From NCBI RefSeq assembly GCF_020991375.1, contig NZ_JAJLQZ010000003.1, positions 310,001 to 374,000 on the forward strand: a stretch of 64,000 nucleotides of DNA, in the 5' to 3' direction. Below, in pieces: positions 9,541 to 18,775 of the stretch. Origin of the DNA: Glycomyces amatae (GTDB taxonomy: Bacteria; Actinomycetota; Actinomycetes; Mycobacteriales; Micromonosporaceae). The position numbers were made by a program, and so were the translations under genes. The first letter of the stretch is position 1. Every line of letters starts with the position of its first letter. Under the pieces are notes generated by a model. That model made no database searches. It had not been told where the DNA came from and was given only the letters and a program-made list of their open reading frames with translations.

Positions 9541-10788
9541 GTGTCTGCTGCTGCCTTCATACCGCCCGTCGCCGCCGACGGCCACTCCCGTCGCTTCATC
9601 GCCACGATGGTGTTCGTCCTCGGCGCGCTCTCCGCGACCGCGCCGATCGCCATCGACCTCTATCTTCCCGCGTTCCCCGCCATGGCCGACGCCCTCGGCA
9701 CCCCCGAGAGCCGCATCCAGCTCACCCTCACGTCGATGATGATCGGCATGGGGCTCGGGCAGGCGGTCATCGGCCCGCTCTCCGACCGCATCGGCCGCCG
9801 CAAGCCGCTCATCGTCGGCATGATCGTCTTCACCGCCACCTCGCTGGTGTGCACGATCGCGACGAGCGCCGACCTGCTCATCGCCATGCGCTTCGTGCAG
9901 GGCCTCAGCGGCGCCGCCGGGGTCGTGGTGGCCCGCGCGGTCATCCGCGACCACTTCGAGGGCGACGACATGACCCGCTTCACCTCGAAGATGATGTTCG
10001 TGACGATGCTGGCGCCCATGCTCGGCCCGATCGTCGGCGCGCAGCTCATCAGGTTCGGTCCGTGGCAGACCGTTTTCGTGTTCATGGCGGCCCTGTCGGT
10101 GCTGACCACGTTCCTGGTGTGGAGGTTCCTGCCCGAGAGCCTGCCCGAGACCGAGCGCCGCGCGATGGGCGGGCGCGAGTTCGCCGCCTCGCTCGGCGTC
10201 CTGGTGCGCGACGCGCGGTTCATCGCGCCGACGATCGTCGTGATCATGAACTTCTCGATGCTGTTCACGTACGTCTCGACGTTCAGCTTCATCTCGCAGC
10301 AGGAGCTGGGGGCGAGCGCGGGCGTCTACTCGCTGGTGTTCGCCGTGGGCACGCTGGCGCTGCTGGCGGGGAACCAGGCGAACATGATCGCCATCAACCG
10401 GAGCCGCCCGGAGCAGCGCATGATCGTCGGCATGGTGATCTCGCTGGCCGGCGTCGGGTGGATCGGCGGGGTGCAGCTCGCGGGCTTCGCGGGCCTGTGG
10501 ACCGTGACGGGCGGGATCGTGCTGATGATGCTGGGCTGCGGCATCGTTTTCCCGAACGCGGGCGCCGCGGCGATGTCGTCGCAGTCGCCGCAGGTCGCGG
10601 GGACCGCTTCGGCGTTCATGGGCTCGACCCAGATGGCCGCGGGCGGCATCATGCCCGCGCTGGCGACGATCGGCGGCGTGACGCTGGCGAACATGACCCT
10701 CGGCGTCGCGGCCTACGGTCTGGTGACGGCCGCGGCGGTCGCCTGGACGATCCGGGTGTACCGCAAGGAGCCGGTGCTCGCCGCGTGA
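9541..10788 (+). CDS. MFS drug transporter, Bcr/CflA type
   Basis: A 415-residue proton-driven exporter with about twelve hydrophobic helices. The DHA1 Bcr/CflA features are clear: [15 protein letters not shown] in TM1, the loop 2-3 motif [13 protein letters not shown], and the [21 protein letters not shown] block in TM4-5. These pumps export drugs or small metabolites. GTG 9541 is the only start that keeps the family N-terminus, and its ribosome site is weak. It sits between ruvC and yebC, is transcribed opposite to both, and ends at a strong terminator. The substrate is unknown. Confidence 0.88.
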   Translation: MSAAAFIPPVAADGHSRRFIATMVFVLGALSATAPIAIDLYLPAFPAMADALGTPESRIQLTLTSMMIGMGLGQAVIGPLSDRIGRRKPLIVGMIVFTATSLVCTIATSADLLIAMRFVQGLSGAAGVVVARAVIRDHFEGDDMTRFTSKMMFVTMLAPMLGPIVGAQLIRFGPWQTVFVFMAALSVLTTFLVWRFLPESLPETERRAMGGREFAASLGVLVRDARFIAPTIVVIMNFSMLFTYVSTFSFISQQELGASAGVYSLVFAVGTLALLAGNQANMIAINRSRPEQRMIVGMVISLAGVGWIGGVQLAGFAGLWTVTGGIVLMMLGCGIVFPNAGAAAMSSQSPQVAGTASAFMGSTQMAAGGIMPALATIGGVTLANMTLGVAAYGLVTAAAVAWTIRVYRKEPVLAA

Positions 10789-10800
10789 CCGCCTATGCGA

Positions 10801-10835
10801 AAGGGGCCCGGAGCGCAAAGCGCTCCGGGCCCCTT
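10801..10835. terminator. Bidirectional terminator between MFS gene and yebC
   Basis: A perfect 15-bp stem (10801-10815 with 10821-10835) around CAAAG, with A-rich and T-rich ends, lies between converging genes. Confidence 0.75.
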
Positions 10836-10845
10836 CGCGTTCGTC

Positions 10846-11607
10846 CTACTCCTCGTCGAGCTTCGCGAGGACCTCGTCCGAGATGTCGGCGTTCGTATAC
10901 ACGTTCTGGACCTCGTCGGAGTCCTCGAGCGCGTCCACGATCCTCAGCACCTTCCGGGCGCCCTCCACATCGAGCTCCATGGTCGTGGAGGCCTGGAAGC
11001 CCGCCTCGGCCGAGTCGTAGTCGATCCCGGCGTCCTGGAGCGCGGTGCGGACCGCGACCAGGTCGGTCGGCTCGCACAGGACCTCGAAGCCGCCCTCGCC
11101 GAGGTCGTTGACCTCCTCGGCGCCCGCGTCGAGGACCGCCATGAGGATGTCGTCCTCGGTCAGGCCCTCGGTCGGCGAGACGATGATCGTGCCCTTGCGG
11201 GAGAACATGTAGCCGACGCTCCCGGCCTCGCCGAGCGAGCCGCCGTTGCGCGTCAGCGCCACGCGGACCTCGGCCGCGGCGCGGTTGCGGTTGTCGGTCA
11301 GGCACTCGATGAGCACCGCGACGCCGCCGGGCGCGTACCCCTCGTACATGAGCGTCTCGTAGTCGACGCCGCCGCCGTCGAGGCCGCCGCCGCGCTTGAC
11401 CGCGCGGTCGATGTTGTCGTTGGGGACCGAGCTCTTCTTGGCCTTCTGGATCGCGTCGAAGAGCGTCGGGTTGCCCGCGGGGTCGGGACCACCAGTGCGC
11501 GCCGCGACCTCGATGTTCTTGATCAGCTTCGCGAAGATCTTGCCCCGCTTGGCGTCGATCGCGGCCTTCTTGTGCTTGGTCGTCGCCCACTTGGAGTGGC
11601 CACTCAT
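10846..11607 (-). CDS. YebC/PmpR (TACO1) family regulatory protein
   Basis: A 253-residue protein with the invariant family start [16 protein letters not shown], the [19 protein letters not shown] helix and the [21 protein letters not shown] block. The family acts as a DNA-binding regulator (PmpR) or as a translation factor for difficult polyproline stretches (TACO1, YebC2); sequence alone cannot decide. ATG 11607 has GAGGGA upstream. It follows pdxT by 20 bases on the same strand. Confidence 0.95.
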   Translation of the reverse strand: MSGHSKWATTKHKKAAIDAKRGKIFAKLIKNIEVAARTGGPDPAGNPTLFDAIQKAKKSSVPNDNIDRAVKRGGGLDGGGVDYETLMYEGYAPGGVAVLIECLTDNRNRAAAEVRVALTRNGGSLGEAGSVGYMFSRKGTIIVSPTEGLTEDDILMAVLDAGAEEVNDLGEGGFEVLCEPTDLVAVRTALQDAGIDYDSAEAGFQASTTMELDVEGARKVLRIVDALEDSDEVQNVYTNADISDEVLAKLDEE

Positions 11608-11627
11608 TACGGCGTCCCTCGTTCCTC

Positions 11628-12263
11628 TTACTCGACCGGTCCGGCGTCCGCGCTGCGGACCATATCCACGAAGTACTGGTGCACCCGCGCGTCGGGGGTC
11701 ACCTCCGGGTGGAAGGAGGTGGCAAGGCAGGCGCCCGCACGTACGGCGACGATCCTACCGCCCGGCGCATCGGCAGCCCCGCCACCGCTGTCGACGCGCC
11801 CCAGCACCGCGACGTCGTCGCCGACCCGCTCGACCCACGGGGCCCGGATGAACACCGCCCGGAACGGCCCGCCCGCGACGCCGTCGAGTGCGATCTCGGT
11901 CTCGAACGAGTCGATCTGGCGTCCGAAGGCGTTGCGGCGCACCGTCATGGGCAGGGCCCCGAAGGAGCGCTGGTCGGGCCGCCCGTCGAGGACCTCGTCG
12001 GCGAGCATGATCATGCCCGCGCACGAGCCGAACGCGGGCATGCCCTCGTCGAGGCGCTTCTGGATCGGGTCGAACAGGTCGAACACGTCGAGCAGGCGGC
12101 TCATCGCGGTCGACTCCCCGCCGGGGATCACCAGGCCCTCCACGTCGTCCAGCTCCGAGGCGCGCCGCACCGGCACCGCCCGGGCGCCGGCGGCCTCGAG
12201 CGCGCGCATGTGGTCGACCACGTCGCCTTGCAGGGCGAGCACGCCGATCTGGGGCACGGGCAT
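11628..12263 (-). CDS. pdxT: Pyridoxal 5'-phosphate synthase glutaminase subunit PdxT
   Basis: A 211-residue class I glutaminase that frees ammonia from glutamine and channels it to PdxS for direct PLP synthesis. It has the GVLALQGDV opening, the oxyanion segment [10 protein letters not shown], nucleophile Cys81 in FGSCAGMI, and His185 and Glu187 in SFHPE. It starts at an ATG with GGAG about eight bases upstream. It is transcribed with yebC; its partner pdxS lies 2.1 kb upstream on the same strand behind three plus-strand genes and one minus-strand gene. Confidence 0.95.
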   Translation of the reverse strand: MPVPQIGVLALQGDVVDHMRALEAAGARAVPVRRASELDDVEGLVIPGGESTAMSRLLDVFDLFDPIQKRLDEGMPAFGSCAGMIMLADEVLDGRPDQRSFGALPMTVRRNAFGRQIDSFETEIALDGVAGGPFRAVFIRAPWVERVGDDVAVLGRVDSGGGAADAPGGRIVAVRAGACLATSFHPEVTPDARVHQYFVDMVRSADAGPVE

Positions 12264-12445
12264 CAGAGAACTCCAAAGAATCTCAGGGGAACGGGCGCGT
12301 CAAGCGTAAATCCGGTTTCCGCGTCCGGCTACCTGCGCGATCGGCGCTGTGACCGAAACCGGCCTGAAATCGGCGGGCCGGTGACGATCCGTTAAAGTCG
12401 GCGATCGAACGTGACGCACCCCTTCATGCCCGGGAGAACGAACAC

Positions 12446-12856
12446 ATGGCCAAGAACTCGAAGCGCAACCCGATGCCCCGCTCCGTCCGGGCCGGACGCA
12501 ACACCATGTGGCTCGAAGCAGTGCTCGCCCTGCTCACGGGCGGTCTCATCGTGCTCCTGCACCACACCGCGCGCGAGTTCGTGCCGCCGGCGGCCGAGCA
12601 CGACGTCTACCGGGGCGCGGTCGGCCTCGGCGCGCTGGCGCTGTTCCTGATCCTGGCGACGCTGCTCCTGCGCTTCCAGTGGCGCGTCCTGTGGCTGCTG
12701 GTCCTGGCCGTCCAGGTCGCCGCGCTGGCGGGCCTGGGCTGGCTGCTGTTCACCAGCGGGCTGTACTGGGCGCTGTGCATCGGCCTCGCGATCGTGCCGA
12801 TTACGATCATCGGAACGCTGACCGAGCGCTTCGCGCGCCGCTGGTTCAACCACTAG
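12446..12856 (+). CDS. Uncharacterised four-helix membrane protein
   Basis: A 136-residue protein with a basic N-terminus (MAKNSKRNPMPRSVRAGR) and four hydrophobic stretches at about residues 22-42, 55-73, 80-100 and 103-122, ending in a short basic tail. I recognise no named family. The ATG has GGGAG at a suitable distance. It is 53 bases upstream of another uncharacterised membrane gene, so the two may be an operon. A possible -10 (TAAAGT, 12394-12399) lies about 50 bases upstream. Confidence 0.75.
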   Translation: MAKNSKRNPMPRSVRAGRNTMWLEAVLALLTGGLIVLLHHTAREFVPPAAEHDVYRGAVGLGALALFLILATLLLRFQWRVLWLLVLAVQVAALAGLGWLLFTSGLYWALCIGLAIVPITIIGTLTERFARRWFNH

Positions 12857-12909
12857 GGCCGCGAACCACCGCTCCCTCGGTCCGAAAGACAACTGAGAGG
12901 CTGACGCTG

Positions 12910-13521
12910 ATGCTCCCGCAACCGAACTTCGGACGCGACCGAGAGCCCGCCAAGGGCGCTCCCGAGTCGGAGGAGGACGCGGACCCCCACGCGAAGCCCC
13001 GCAAGCTCCTGCGGCTCCAGATCGCGATGTGGGTGCAGGTCGTCTCCGCCGTCGTCGCCGGGAACATCCTCGCCTTCTACACGATCTCCCTGCGCTCGGC
13101 CACCGTCGGGGACCTCACCGAGATCTACGAGCAGGCGCCGAACCCGGTCGACGACCCCGCCGGGCTGGCCCAGGAGGCGTACGAGCTGTACCAGGGCCAG
13201 AGCTTCCTGGTCTCGAACTTCGTCGTCGCGGGGATCGCGGTCCTCGCGGCGATCGTGGCCGCCATGTGCGCGATCCGCTTCAAGTCCCGCCTGAAGTCGG
13301 TGCGCTGGTGGGCCGTCGGCGCCACCGGGGTCCTGTTCATCATGGGCATGTTCATGTCCACGGTGTTCCTGCTGTACGTGGCGCCGTGGGTCTTCGCCTC
13401 GGTGCTGGCCCTGTGGTGGCTGTTCTCCAGCGACGTGCGCTGGTGGATGAGCGAGACCCAGGCGAAGACCGCGAAGACCGCGAAGGACGAGGGGACCGCC
13501 GAGGAGCCCGAGGACGCCTAG
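12910..13521 (+). CDS. Uncharacterised membrane protein with three to four helices
   Basis: A 203-residue protein: an acidic soluble N-terminus of about 35 residues, a first helix near 40-62, an extracytoplasmic stretch, helices near 100-120 and 130-175, and a charged C-terminal tail (TAKTAKDEGTAEEPEDA). No family is recognised. ATG 12910 follows a GAGAGG site; longer reading upstream runs in a wrong frame over the previous gene. Its stop codon overlaps the stop of the converging gene at 13518. Confidence 0.75.
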   Translation: MLPQPNFGRDREPAKGAPESEEDADPHAKPRKLLRLQIAMWVQVVSAVVAGNILAFYTISLRSATVGDLTEIYEQAPNPVDDPAGLAQEAYELYQGQSFLVSNFVVAGIAVLAAIVAAMCAIRFKSRLKSVRWWAVGATGVLFIMGMFMSTVFLLYVAPWVFASVLALWWLFSSDVRWWMSETQAKTAKTAKDEGTAEEPEDA

Positions 13522-13826
13522 TCCCCGGTCCCCCCGCTTTCGCCGGCGCCCCCGTGCTTGCCGATGTAGTCGATGAAGGCCGCCCGAGCGAGCGGTTCGG
13601 CGGCGCCCCAGTCCCCCTTGGTGGCCTCGCGCCACATCCCCAGCAGGTCGTCGATGGCCACGCCGATCTCCGCCACGTCGGGGTCGAGGTCCTCCGATTC
13701 GAGCGCGGTCGGGGTGTGCCGGAAGAGGTCGACGAAGAACCGCCAGTCGCGGCGCTCGCGCGCGAGGTCGAAGGCGCGGTGCTGGAGCTCGGGGGTGGAG
13801 TACTGGTCGAGGTCGCTTACGTTCAT
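13518..13826 (-). CDS. Small hypothetical protein
   Basis: A 102-residue, soluble, acidic, mostly helical protein (NVSDLDQYSTPELQHRAF, then RERRDWRFFVDLFRHTP). No family is recognised. The start is supported by TAGTCT placed seven bases before the ATG, which suggests a leaderless mRNA. Its TAG overlaps the stop of the converging membrane gene. Confidence 0.65.
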   Translation of the reverse strand: MNVSDLDQYSTPELQHRAFDLARERRDWRFFVDLFRHTPTALESEDLDPDVAEIGVAIDDLLGMWREATKGDWGAAEPLARAAFIDYIGKHGGAGESGGTGD

Positions 13827-13839
13827 GAGTCCTAGACTA
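13827..13839 (-). promoter_or_regulatory. -10 element for leaderless hypothetical gene
   Basis: On the minus strand TAGTCT is followed by seven bases and then the ATG at 13826. There is no ribosome site, so transcription should begin at or next to the start codon. Confidence 0.5.
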
Positions 13840-13885
13840 GATCGGTTGTGGTGTGTCGAAGGCCGATTGGCGGCCTGCCGCTCCT

Positions 13886-13897
13886 TAGGATCGGCCC
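13886..13897 (+). promoter_or_regulatory. -10 element for leaderless SSI-like gene
   Basis: TAGGAT is followed by six bases and then ATG 13898, with no Shine-Dalgarno sequence. Confidence 0.55.
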
Positions 13898-14302
13898 ATG
13901 AAACTGTTCTCCGCAGGCGCCGCGATCGCGGCCGCCGCCGCGCTCGTCGCGCTCGGTTCCGGTCCCGCCCAAGCCGAACAGGCTCCGGCCGAACCCGAGA
14001 ACACCGGACTGGTGTTCCTGTCGGTCGAGCGCGGGGGCGACCGGGGCGACGCCATGGTGCTCCCGTGCCCCGAGGGGACCGGCCACGCGCAGGGCCTCGC
14101 GGCCTGCGCGCAGCTGGCGGCGGCGGACGGCGACTTCAGGGCCCTGCCCGAGGTCGACGGCGTGTGCACCAAGGAGTACGCGCCGGTCGTGTTCCAGGCC
14201 GCCGGGATCTGGGAGGGCGAGTTCGTGCTCTACAAGCAGGAGTTCGCGAACTACTGCACCGGTCTGCACGCCACCGGCGGCGCGGTCTTCGACCTCGGCT
14301 GA
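13898..14302 (+). CDS. Secreted subtilisin-inhibitor-like (SSI family) protease inhibitor
   Basis: A 134-residue preprotein with a Sec signal peptide (residues 1-26, cleavage after AQA) and an SSI domain. It has the four family cysteines, pairing as Cys57-Cys70 and Cys90-Cys120, the FVLYKQEFANYC strand and the terminal GGAVFDL. The reactive loop reads VCTKEYAPV where Streptomyces SSI has MCPMVYDPV, so the P1 residue is Lys92, as in trypsin/plasmin-type members rather than subtilisin-type. These proteins are secreted and block serine proteases, often the producer's own. The gene is single, with a leaderless-type promoter. Confidence 0.88.
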   Translation: MKLFSAGAAIAAAAALVALGSGPAQAEQAPAEPENTGLVFLSVERGGDRGDAMVLPCPEGTGHAQGLAACAQLAAADGDFRALPEVDGVCTKEYAPVVFQAAGIWEGEFVLYKQEFANYCTGLHATGGAVFDLG

Positions 14303-14357
14303 GGCGGTGCGGCAGGGCCCGGGCGGTGTCCGCCCGGGCCCTGCCGTCGTTCTCGGC

Positions 14358-15263
14358 CTACCAGCCGCGCTTGGCGAGCTTCTGCTCGTCGGCGAGCGTG
14401 TCGACGTTGATGCCGACCATGGCCTCGCCCAGGCCTCGGGAGACCTCGGCGATGATCTTCGGGTCGTCGTGGAAGGCGGTGGCCTTGACGATGGCGGCGG
14501 CGCGCTTGGCCGGGTCGCCGGACTTGAAGATGCCCGAGCCGACGAAGACGCCCTCGGCGCCGAGCTGCATCATCATGGCCGCGTCGGCCGGGGTGGCGAT
14601 GCCGCCGGCGGTGAACAGCACCACCGGGAGCTTCCCGAGCCGGGCGACCTCGGCGACCAGCTCGTAGGGGGCGCGCAGCTCCTTCGCGGCGGCGTACAGC
14701 TCGGTCGAGTCGAGGGTGGTGAGGCGGCCGATGTCCTGGCGGATCTGGCGCATGTGGCGGGTGGCCTCGACGACGTTCCCGGTGCCGGCCTCGCCCTTGG
14801 AGCGGATCATCGCCGCGCCCTCGCCGATGCGGCGCAGGGCCTCGCCGAGGTTGGTCGCGCCGCACACGAACGGCACGTTGTACTGCCACTTGTCGATGTG
14901 GTTGGCCTCGTCGGCGGGGGTCAGGACCTCGGACTCGTCCACGTAGTCGACGCCGAGGGACTCCAGGACCCGGGCCTCGGTGAAGTGGCCGATGCGGGCC
15001 TTGGCCATGACCGGGATCGAGACGGCCTCGATGATCCCGTCGATCATGTCGGGGTCGGACATGCGCGAGACGCCGCCCTCGGCGCGGATGTCGGCGGGGA
15101 CGCGCTCGAGCGCCATGACCGCCACGGCCCCGGCGTCCTCGGCGATCTTGGCCTGCTCGGGGGTGACGACGTCCATGATGACGCCGCCTTTCAGCATGTC
15201 GGCCATGCCGCGCTTGACGCGGGCGGTCCCGACCTCGGCCTCGGTCTTGTGGGTCTCTGACAC
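14358..15263 (-). CDS. pdxS: Pyridoxal 5'-phosphate synthase subunit PdxS
   Basis: A 301-residue (beta/alpha)8 barrel that builds PLP from ribose 5-phosphate, glyceraldehyde 3-phosphate and ammonia from PdxT. Landmarks are [18 protein letters not shown], Lys88 in VMAKARIGH (the imine-forming lysine region), the phosphate loop [11 protein letters not shown], and [17 protein letters not shown] with [14 protein letters not shown] 15263 is preferred over ATG 15278 because GGAG lies nine bases upstream of it. A -10-like TAGAAT at 15385-15390 on this strand may be its promoter. Confidence 0.95.
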   Translation of the reverse strand: MSETHKTEAEVGTARVKRGMADMLKGGVIMDVVTPEQAKIAEDAGAVAVMALERVPADIRAEGGVSRMSDPDMIDGIIEAVSIPVMAKARIGHFTEARVLESLGVDYVDESEVLTPADEANHIDKWQYNVPFVCGATNLGEALRRIGEGAAMIRSKGEAGTGNVVEATRHMRQIRQDIGRLTTLDSTELYAAAKELRAPYELVAEVARLGKLPVVLFTAGGIATPADAAMMMQLGAEGVFVGSGIFKSGDPAKRAAAIVKATAFHDDPKIIAEVSRGLGEAMVGINVDTLADEQKLAKRGW

Positions 15264-15430
15264 GGTCACCGGCTCCATCTGAGGTAGTACGTCGCGGTCT
15301 GGGCTGACCTGCGCACCGGGGCGGTCCCTGTGGGGGCCGCCCGCGGCTCGCACGCTTCGCCTTGAGAGGTGATCTGACCTGGCCGATTCTACGCCGCGAC
15401 CGGCCTCACAGCCTTCTCGATACAGGCCGG

Positions 15431-15952
15431 TCACACCGGCCCGAACTCGCTGCTGGGGTCGTCGATGTCCCAGTAGGCGGGGCGCGGGAGGCGGTGGTGG
15501 AGCCGCAGGAGGACCGCCGCCGGGAGGGAGCGGGAGGCGACGGCGTCGCGGACGAAGTCGGTGTGGATCTGGCGGGCCAGCGCGACGCGCCGGTTGGCGG
15601 CGTCGAGGTCGTCGGACCACAGGGGGTTCTCGGCGAGTTCGCGCAGGGCGCGGGTGAGGTCGTTCTCGGCGTACTCGCGCAGCTCGCGCTGGCGCTGGGT
15701 GCCGGCGGGGACGGCGACGACGGAGAGGGCGAGGGCGACGACCTCCTCGAAGCCGGGGTTGCCGACGAACTTGAGGACGGTCTCGGCGCGGTCGTCGAGC
15801 TTGGCCAGGAGCGCGGCCTCGGCGGCGCGGGCGCGGCGGTGCAGGCGCTCGACGCGGGTGACCGTCCACGTCGCGTACGCGCCGACGACGGCCACGATCG
15901 TCACGAGCACGGCCAACCACCACATCGGGATCATCGTACGGGCATACGGCAA
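15431..15952 (-). CDS. LemA-like / uncharacterised single-pass membrane protein
   Basis: A 173-residue protein with one N-terminal membrane helix (about residues 9-30, [20 protein letters not shown]) and a long helical, Arg-rich cytoplasmic part. The layout and the AENDLTRAL and ENPLW segments recall LemA-like actinobacterial proteins; in Mycobacterium a membrane protein also lies next to pimA. Function unknown. Start 15952 is uncertain; an ATG at 15934 would remove six residues, and neither has a clear ribosome site. It lies between pdxS and pimA on the same strand. Confidence 0.75.
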   Translation of the reverse strand: MPYARTMIPMWWLAVLVTIVAVVGAYATWTVTRVERLHRRARAAEAALLAKLDDRAETVLKFVGNPGFEEVVALALSVVAVPAGTQRQRELREYAENDLTRALRELAENPLWSDDLDAANRRVALARQIHTDFVRDAVASRSLPAAVLLRLHHRLPRPAYWDIDDPSSEFGPV

Positions 15953-16007
15953 CGGGCGGGTGTCCGGCCGAGGCCGGCGCGAGGGCCCGTCACGGTCGGG
16001 GGCCCGC

Positions 16008-17135
16008 TCAGCGGCGGCGTTCGGTGCCGGCCTCGATGGCGGCCCGGTAGACCTCCAGGAGTCGGGCGGCGACCTCGGGCCAGTCGTAGCGCTTGACCCA
16101 TTCGTTGGCGCGGTCGACGTAGGCGGTGCGCAGCGCGGGGTCGTCGAGGAGGCGCCCGGCTTTGTCGGCGAGGTCGGCGGCGTCGCCGACGGCGAAGAGC
16201 CCGCCCGCGGCGCCGTCGTCGAGGACGGAGCGGAAGGCCTCGATGTCGGAGGCGAGGACGCAGGTCCCGGCGGCCATGGCCTCGGTGAGGATCATGCCGA
16301 AGGACTCGCCGCCGGTGTTGGGGGCGACGTAGAGGTCGACCCCGGCGAGCATGGAGGCCTTCTCCTCGTCGGGGACGGCGCCGAGGAAGCGGACGCGGGA
16401 GGCGGTGTCGGGGTCGAGTCCGGCGACGGCGGCCTCGGGGTCGCCGCGACCGACGACGAGCAGGTGGAGGTCGGGGCGGTCGGCGGCGAGGCGCGCGAAG
16501 GCCTCGCGGAGGATCGGGAAGCCCTTGCGGGGCTCGGTGTAGCGGCCCATGAAGCCGATGGTGGGGCCGTCGGGCTTGCCCGCGAGGGGGGCGGCCTTGC
16601 GGTAGAAGGCGACGGGCACGCCGTTGGGGATCTCCACGGCGCCGCCGCCGAGGTGCTCGACCTGGACCTTGCGGGCGTAGGGGCTGACGGCGATGCGGGC
16701 CGAGAGGTTCTCGAGGACGAGCTGGGCCATATGCTTGCCGGCGGCGAGCATCCGGGAGCGGGTCATGGCGGTGTGGAAGGTGGCGACGACCGGGCAGCGG
16801 GCGTTGAGGACCGCCAGGCAGGCCAGGCTCGGGGTGAGGGGCTCGTGGACGTGGATGACGTCGAAGTCGCCCTCGTTGCACCATTTGCGGACGCGCGCGG
16901 CCGAGCGGGGGCCGAAGGCGAGGCGGGCGATCGAGCCGTTGTAGGGCACGGCGACGGCCTTGCCGCCGGGGACGACGAAGTCGGGCAGTCCCTCGGTGCG
17001 GGTGGCGGGGGCCAGGACCGAGACGTCGTGGCCGGCGTCGATGAGGGTCTCGGCGAGGTCGCGGATGTGGAACTGGACGCCGCCGGGGACGTCGAAGGAG
17101 TACGGGCTGACGATCCCGATCCGCAGGTCCCCCAT
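16008..17135 (-). CDS. pimA: GT4 glycosyltransferase, phosphatidylinositol mannosyltransferase PimA-like
   Basis: A 375-residue GT-B enzyme: an N-terminal Rossmann domain with RIGIVSPYSFDVPGGVQFHI, the acceptor-side HVHEPLTPSLA, and a GDP-sugar domain with IGFMGRYTEPRKGFP and the EX7E motif in GESFGMILTEAMAAG. PimA transfers mannose from GDP-mannose to phosphatidylinositol at the inner face of the membrane, the first step of PIM synthesis. The neighbourhood (acyltransferase and CDP-alcohol transferase just upstream) is the mycobacterial PIM cluster, which supports the specific call. It starts one base after the stop of the acyltransferase gene. Confidence 0.88.
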   Translation of the reverse strand: MGDLRIGIVSPYSFDVPGGVQFHIRDLAETLIDAGHDVSVLAPATRTEGLPDFVVPGGKAVAVPYNGSIARLAFGPRSAARVRKWCNEGDFDVIHVHEPLTPSLACLAVLNARCPVVATFHTAMTRSRMLAAGKHMAQLVLENLSARIAVSPYARKVQVEHLGGGAVEIPNGVPVAFYRKAAPLAGKPDGPTIGFMGRYTEPRKGFPILREAFARLAADRPDLHLLVVGRGDPEAAVAGLDPDTASRVRFLGAVPDEEKASMLAGVDLYVAPNTGGESFGMILTEAMAAGTCVLASDIEAFRSVLDDGAAGGLFAVGDAADLADKAGRLLDDPALRTAYVDRANEWVKRYDWPEVAARLLEVYRAAIEAGTERRR

Positions 17136-17136
17136 G

Positions 17137-18036
17137 TCAGGCCCGGTCCGGGGCCGGTGCGGGCTCGAAGTCGGCGGACCAGAAGCGCTGGAGCATGTGC
17201 CAGTCGGCGGGGTGGGCGCGGATGCCCTCCTCGAAGGCGTCGGCCATGCGCTGGGCGGTGGCCGCGACGCGTTCGCGCAGGGGGCCGGTGCCGGTGTCGA
17301 CGGGCCCGGTGATGTGGCAGACGGCGCGGTCGGCCTCGTAGTGGATGTTCGCGGTGAACAGGTCGACGCGGTTGCGGATGGCCAGGAGGGCCGGGCCGGT
17401 CGGGAAGGTCGTGGTCTCGCCGAAGAACTTGACCTCGGTGCCGCTGCGGCCCAGGTCCCGGTCGGCGACGAGGGCGACCACGTGCCCGGCGCCGAGCGCT
17501 TCGCCGAGGGCCGCCTGAGGGTTGCGGTCGCCGCCGGAGGCGGGGATGATCCGCATCCCGAGGGACTCGCGGTACTCGAGGAAGCGCCGGTAGACCCCTT
17601 CGGGCTTGAGCCGCTCGGCGACGGTGGTGAGGGGGTCGCCGGCGACGGCGCCGACCCAGGCGCCGGCGAAGTCCCAGTTGCCGCTGTGCGGGAGGGCCAC
17701 GATCGAGCCGAGGCCGCGCTCGGCGCGTTCGTGGACGGGCTCGTAGCCGTTCATCTCGAAGCGGCGCTCGAGCTTCGCGGTGCTCATGGACGGGAGCCGG
17801 AACGCCTCGATCCAGTAGCGGGCGTAGGAGCGCATGGCGTCGCGCACCAGCGCCTCGTCGGGATCGGTGCCGACGACGCGGGCGAGGTTCCTGCGCAGCT
17901 GGCGGACGGCCCGGCCGTTCTTGCGGGCGGCCCGGTCGGCGAAGGTCCGGCTCAGGGCGTACGCGGCCGGCTCGGGGAGGAGCCGCACGCCGCGCCAGGC
18001 GGCCAGGTAGGCCAGCTCGGTGAGGCGCTCACGCAT
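17137..18036 (-). CDS. Phosphatidylinositol mannoside acyltransferase (PatA-like)
   Basis: A 299-residue member of the HtrB/LpxL/PatA lysophospholipid acyltransferase family. The catalytic HX4D box is His117-Asp122 in PHSGNWDF, followed by VALVADRDLGRSG. It likely adds a palmitoyl-type chain to the mannose of PIM at the inner membrane face. GAGGAG lies upstream of ATG 18036. The start overlaps pgsA by eight bases and the stop is one base from pimA, so pgsA-patA-pimA is one tight operon. Confidence 0.88.
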   Translation of the reverse strand: MRERLTELAYLAAWRGVRLLPEPAAYALSRTFADRAARKNGRAVRQLRRNLARVVGTDPDEALVRDAMRSYARYWIEAFRLPSMSTAKLERRFEMNGYEPVHERAERGLGSIVALPHSGNWDFAGAWVGAVAGDPLTTVAERLKPEGVYRRFLEYRESLGMRIIPASGGDRNPQAALGEALGAGHVVALVADRDLGRSGTEVKFFGETTTFPTGPALLAIRNRVDLFTANIHYEADRAVCHITGPVDTGTGPLRERVAATAQRMADAFEEGIRAHPADWHMLQRFWSADFEPAPAPDRA

Positions 18037-18658
18037 CGACGCGCTCCTCGCGGGCGTCCAGCAGTTCGCGCGCCTGGACCAGGCGCTGGACCACGGTGAT
18101 CGAGGCGAGGAGGGCGAGCAGGCCCATGCCGGCCTCCATCGCCCAGGGGACGCCGAGGACCTCGGCCAGGACCGCGACCCCGGCGAGGATGAGGCGCTCG
18201 GGGCGCTCGGCGATGCCCGCGGTGACCTGGACGCCCAGGCCTTCGGCGCGGGCCTTGACGTACGAGACCACCTGGCCGGCGATGAGGGCGAGCAGGGCCA
18301 GGGCGCAGCCGAGGAACCGCTCCTCGGTCAGCAGCCAGTAGCCGAGGCCCGCGAGCATCGCGCCGTCGGCGAGGCGGTCGCAGGTCGAGTCGAGCAGCGC
18401 GCCGAAGCGGCTGGTGGTGCCCTTGACGCGGGCGATGGCGCCGTCGAGCAGGTCGGTGAACACGGACAGGCCGACGACGATCAGCCCGGCGAGCAGGTGC
18501 CCCTGCGACAGCAGCAGCACCGAGGCGGCCACGACGATCGCGGTCCCTGCGACGGTGACGGCGTTGGCGGACACGCCGACGCGGATGAGGACCTTCGCGG
18601 CGGCGTCGGTGTAGCGGCGCAAACCGGCGCGGCCGGAGGTCCGGAGGAACTTCGCCAT
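18029..18658 (-). CDS. pgsA: CDP-alcohol phosphatidyltransferase (phosphatidylinositol-phosphate synthase type)
   Basis: A 209-residue integral membrane enzyme with about six helices. The complete CDP-OH-P motif is visible: Asp69, Asp72-Gly73, Ala76-Arg77, Gly86, Asp90 and Asp94. In this gene context it should join inositol phosphate to CDP-diacylglycerol, giving the lipid that PimA mannosylates. ATG 18658 has AGGAG upstream. First gene of the pgsA-patA-pimA operon. A TATTAG hexamer near 18761-18766 on this strand is a possible promoter. Confidence 0.88.
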   Translation of the reverse strand: MAKFLRTSGRAGLRRYTDAAAKVLIRVGVSANAVTVAGTAIVVAASVLLLSQGHLLAGLIVVGLSVFTDLLDGAIARVKGTTSRFGALLDSTCDRLADGAMLAGLGYWLLTEERFLGCALALLALIAGQVVSYVKARAEGLGVQVTAGIAERPERLILAGVAVLAEVLGVPWAMEAGMGLLALLASITVVQRLVQARELLDAREERVDA

Positions 18659-18775
18659 GGTCTCCTGTTTTCTCAGGCTGGCCCGGATGGGTGTTCGGGC
18701 GTACGGGTGCGGCGCCCGCCCCTCGGGCGCGGGGCCGGGGCGGGCACGGTCTTGACTCTAATAGTGCCCGGCCGG

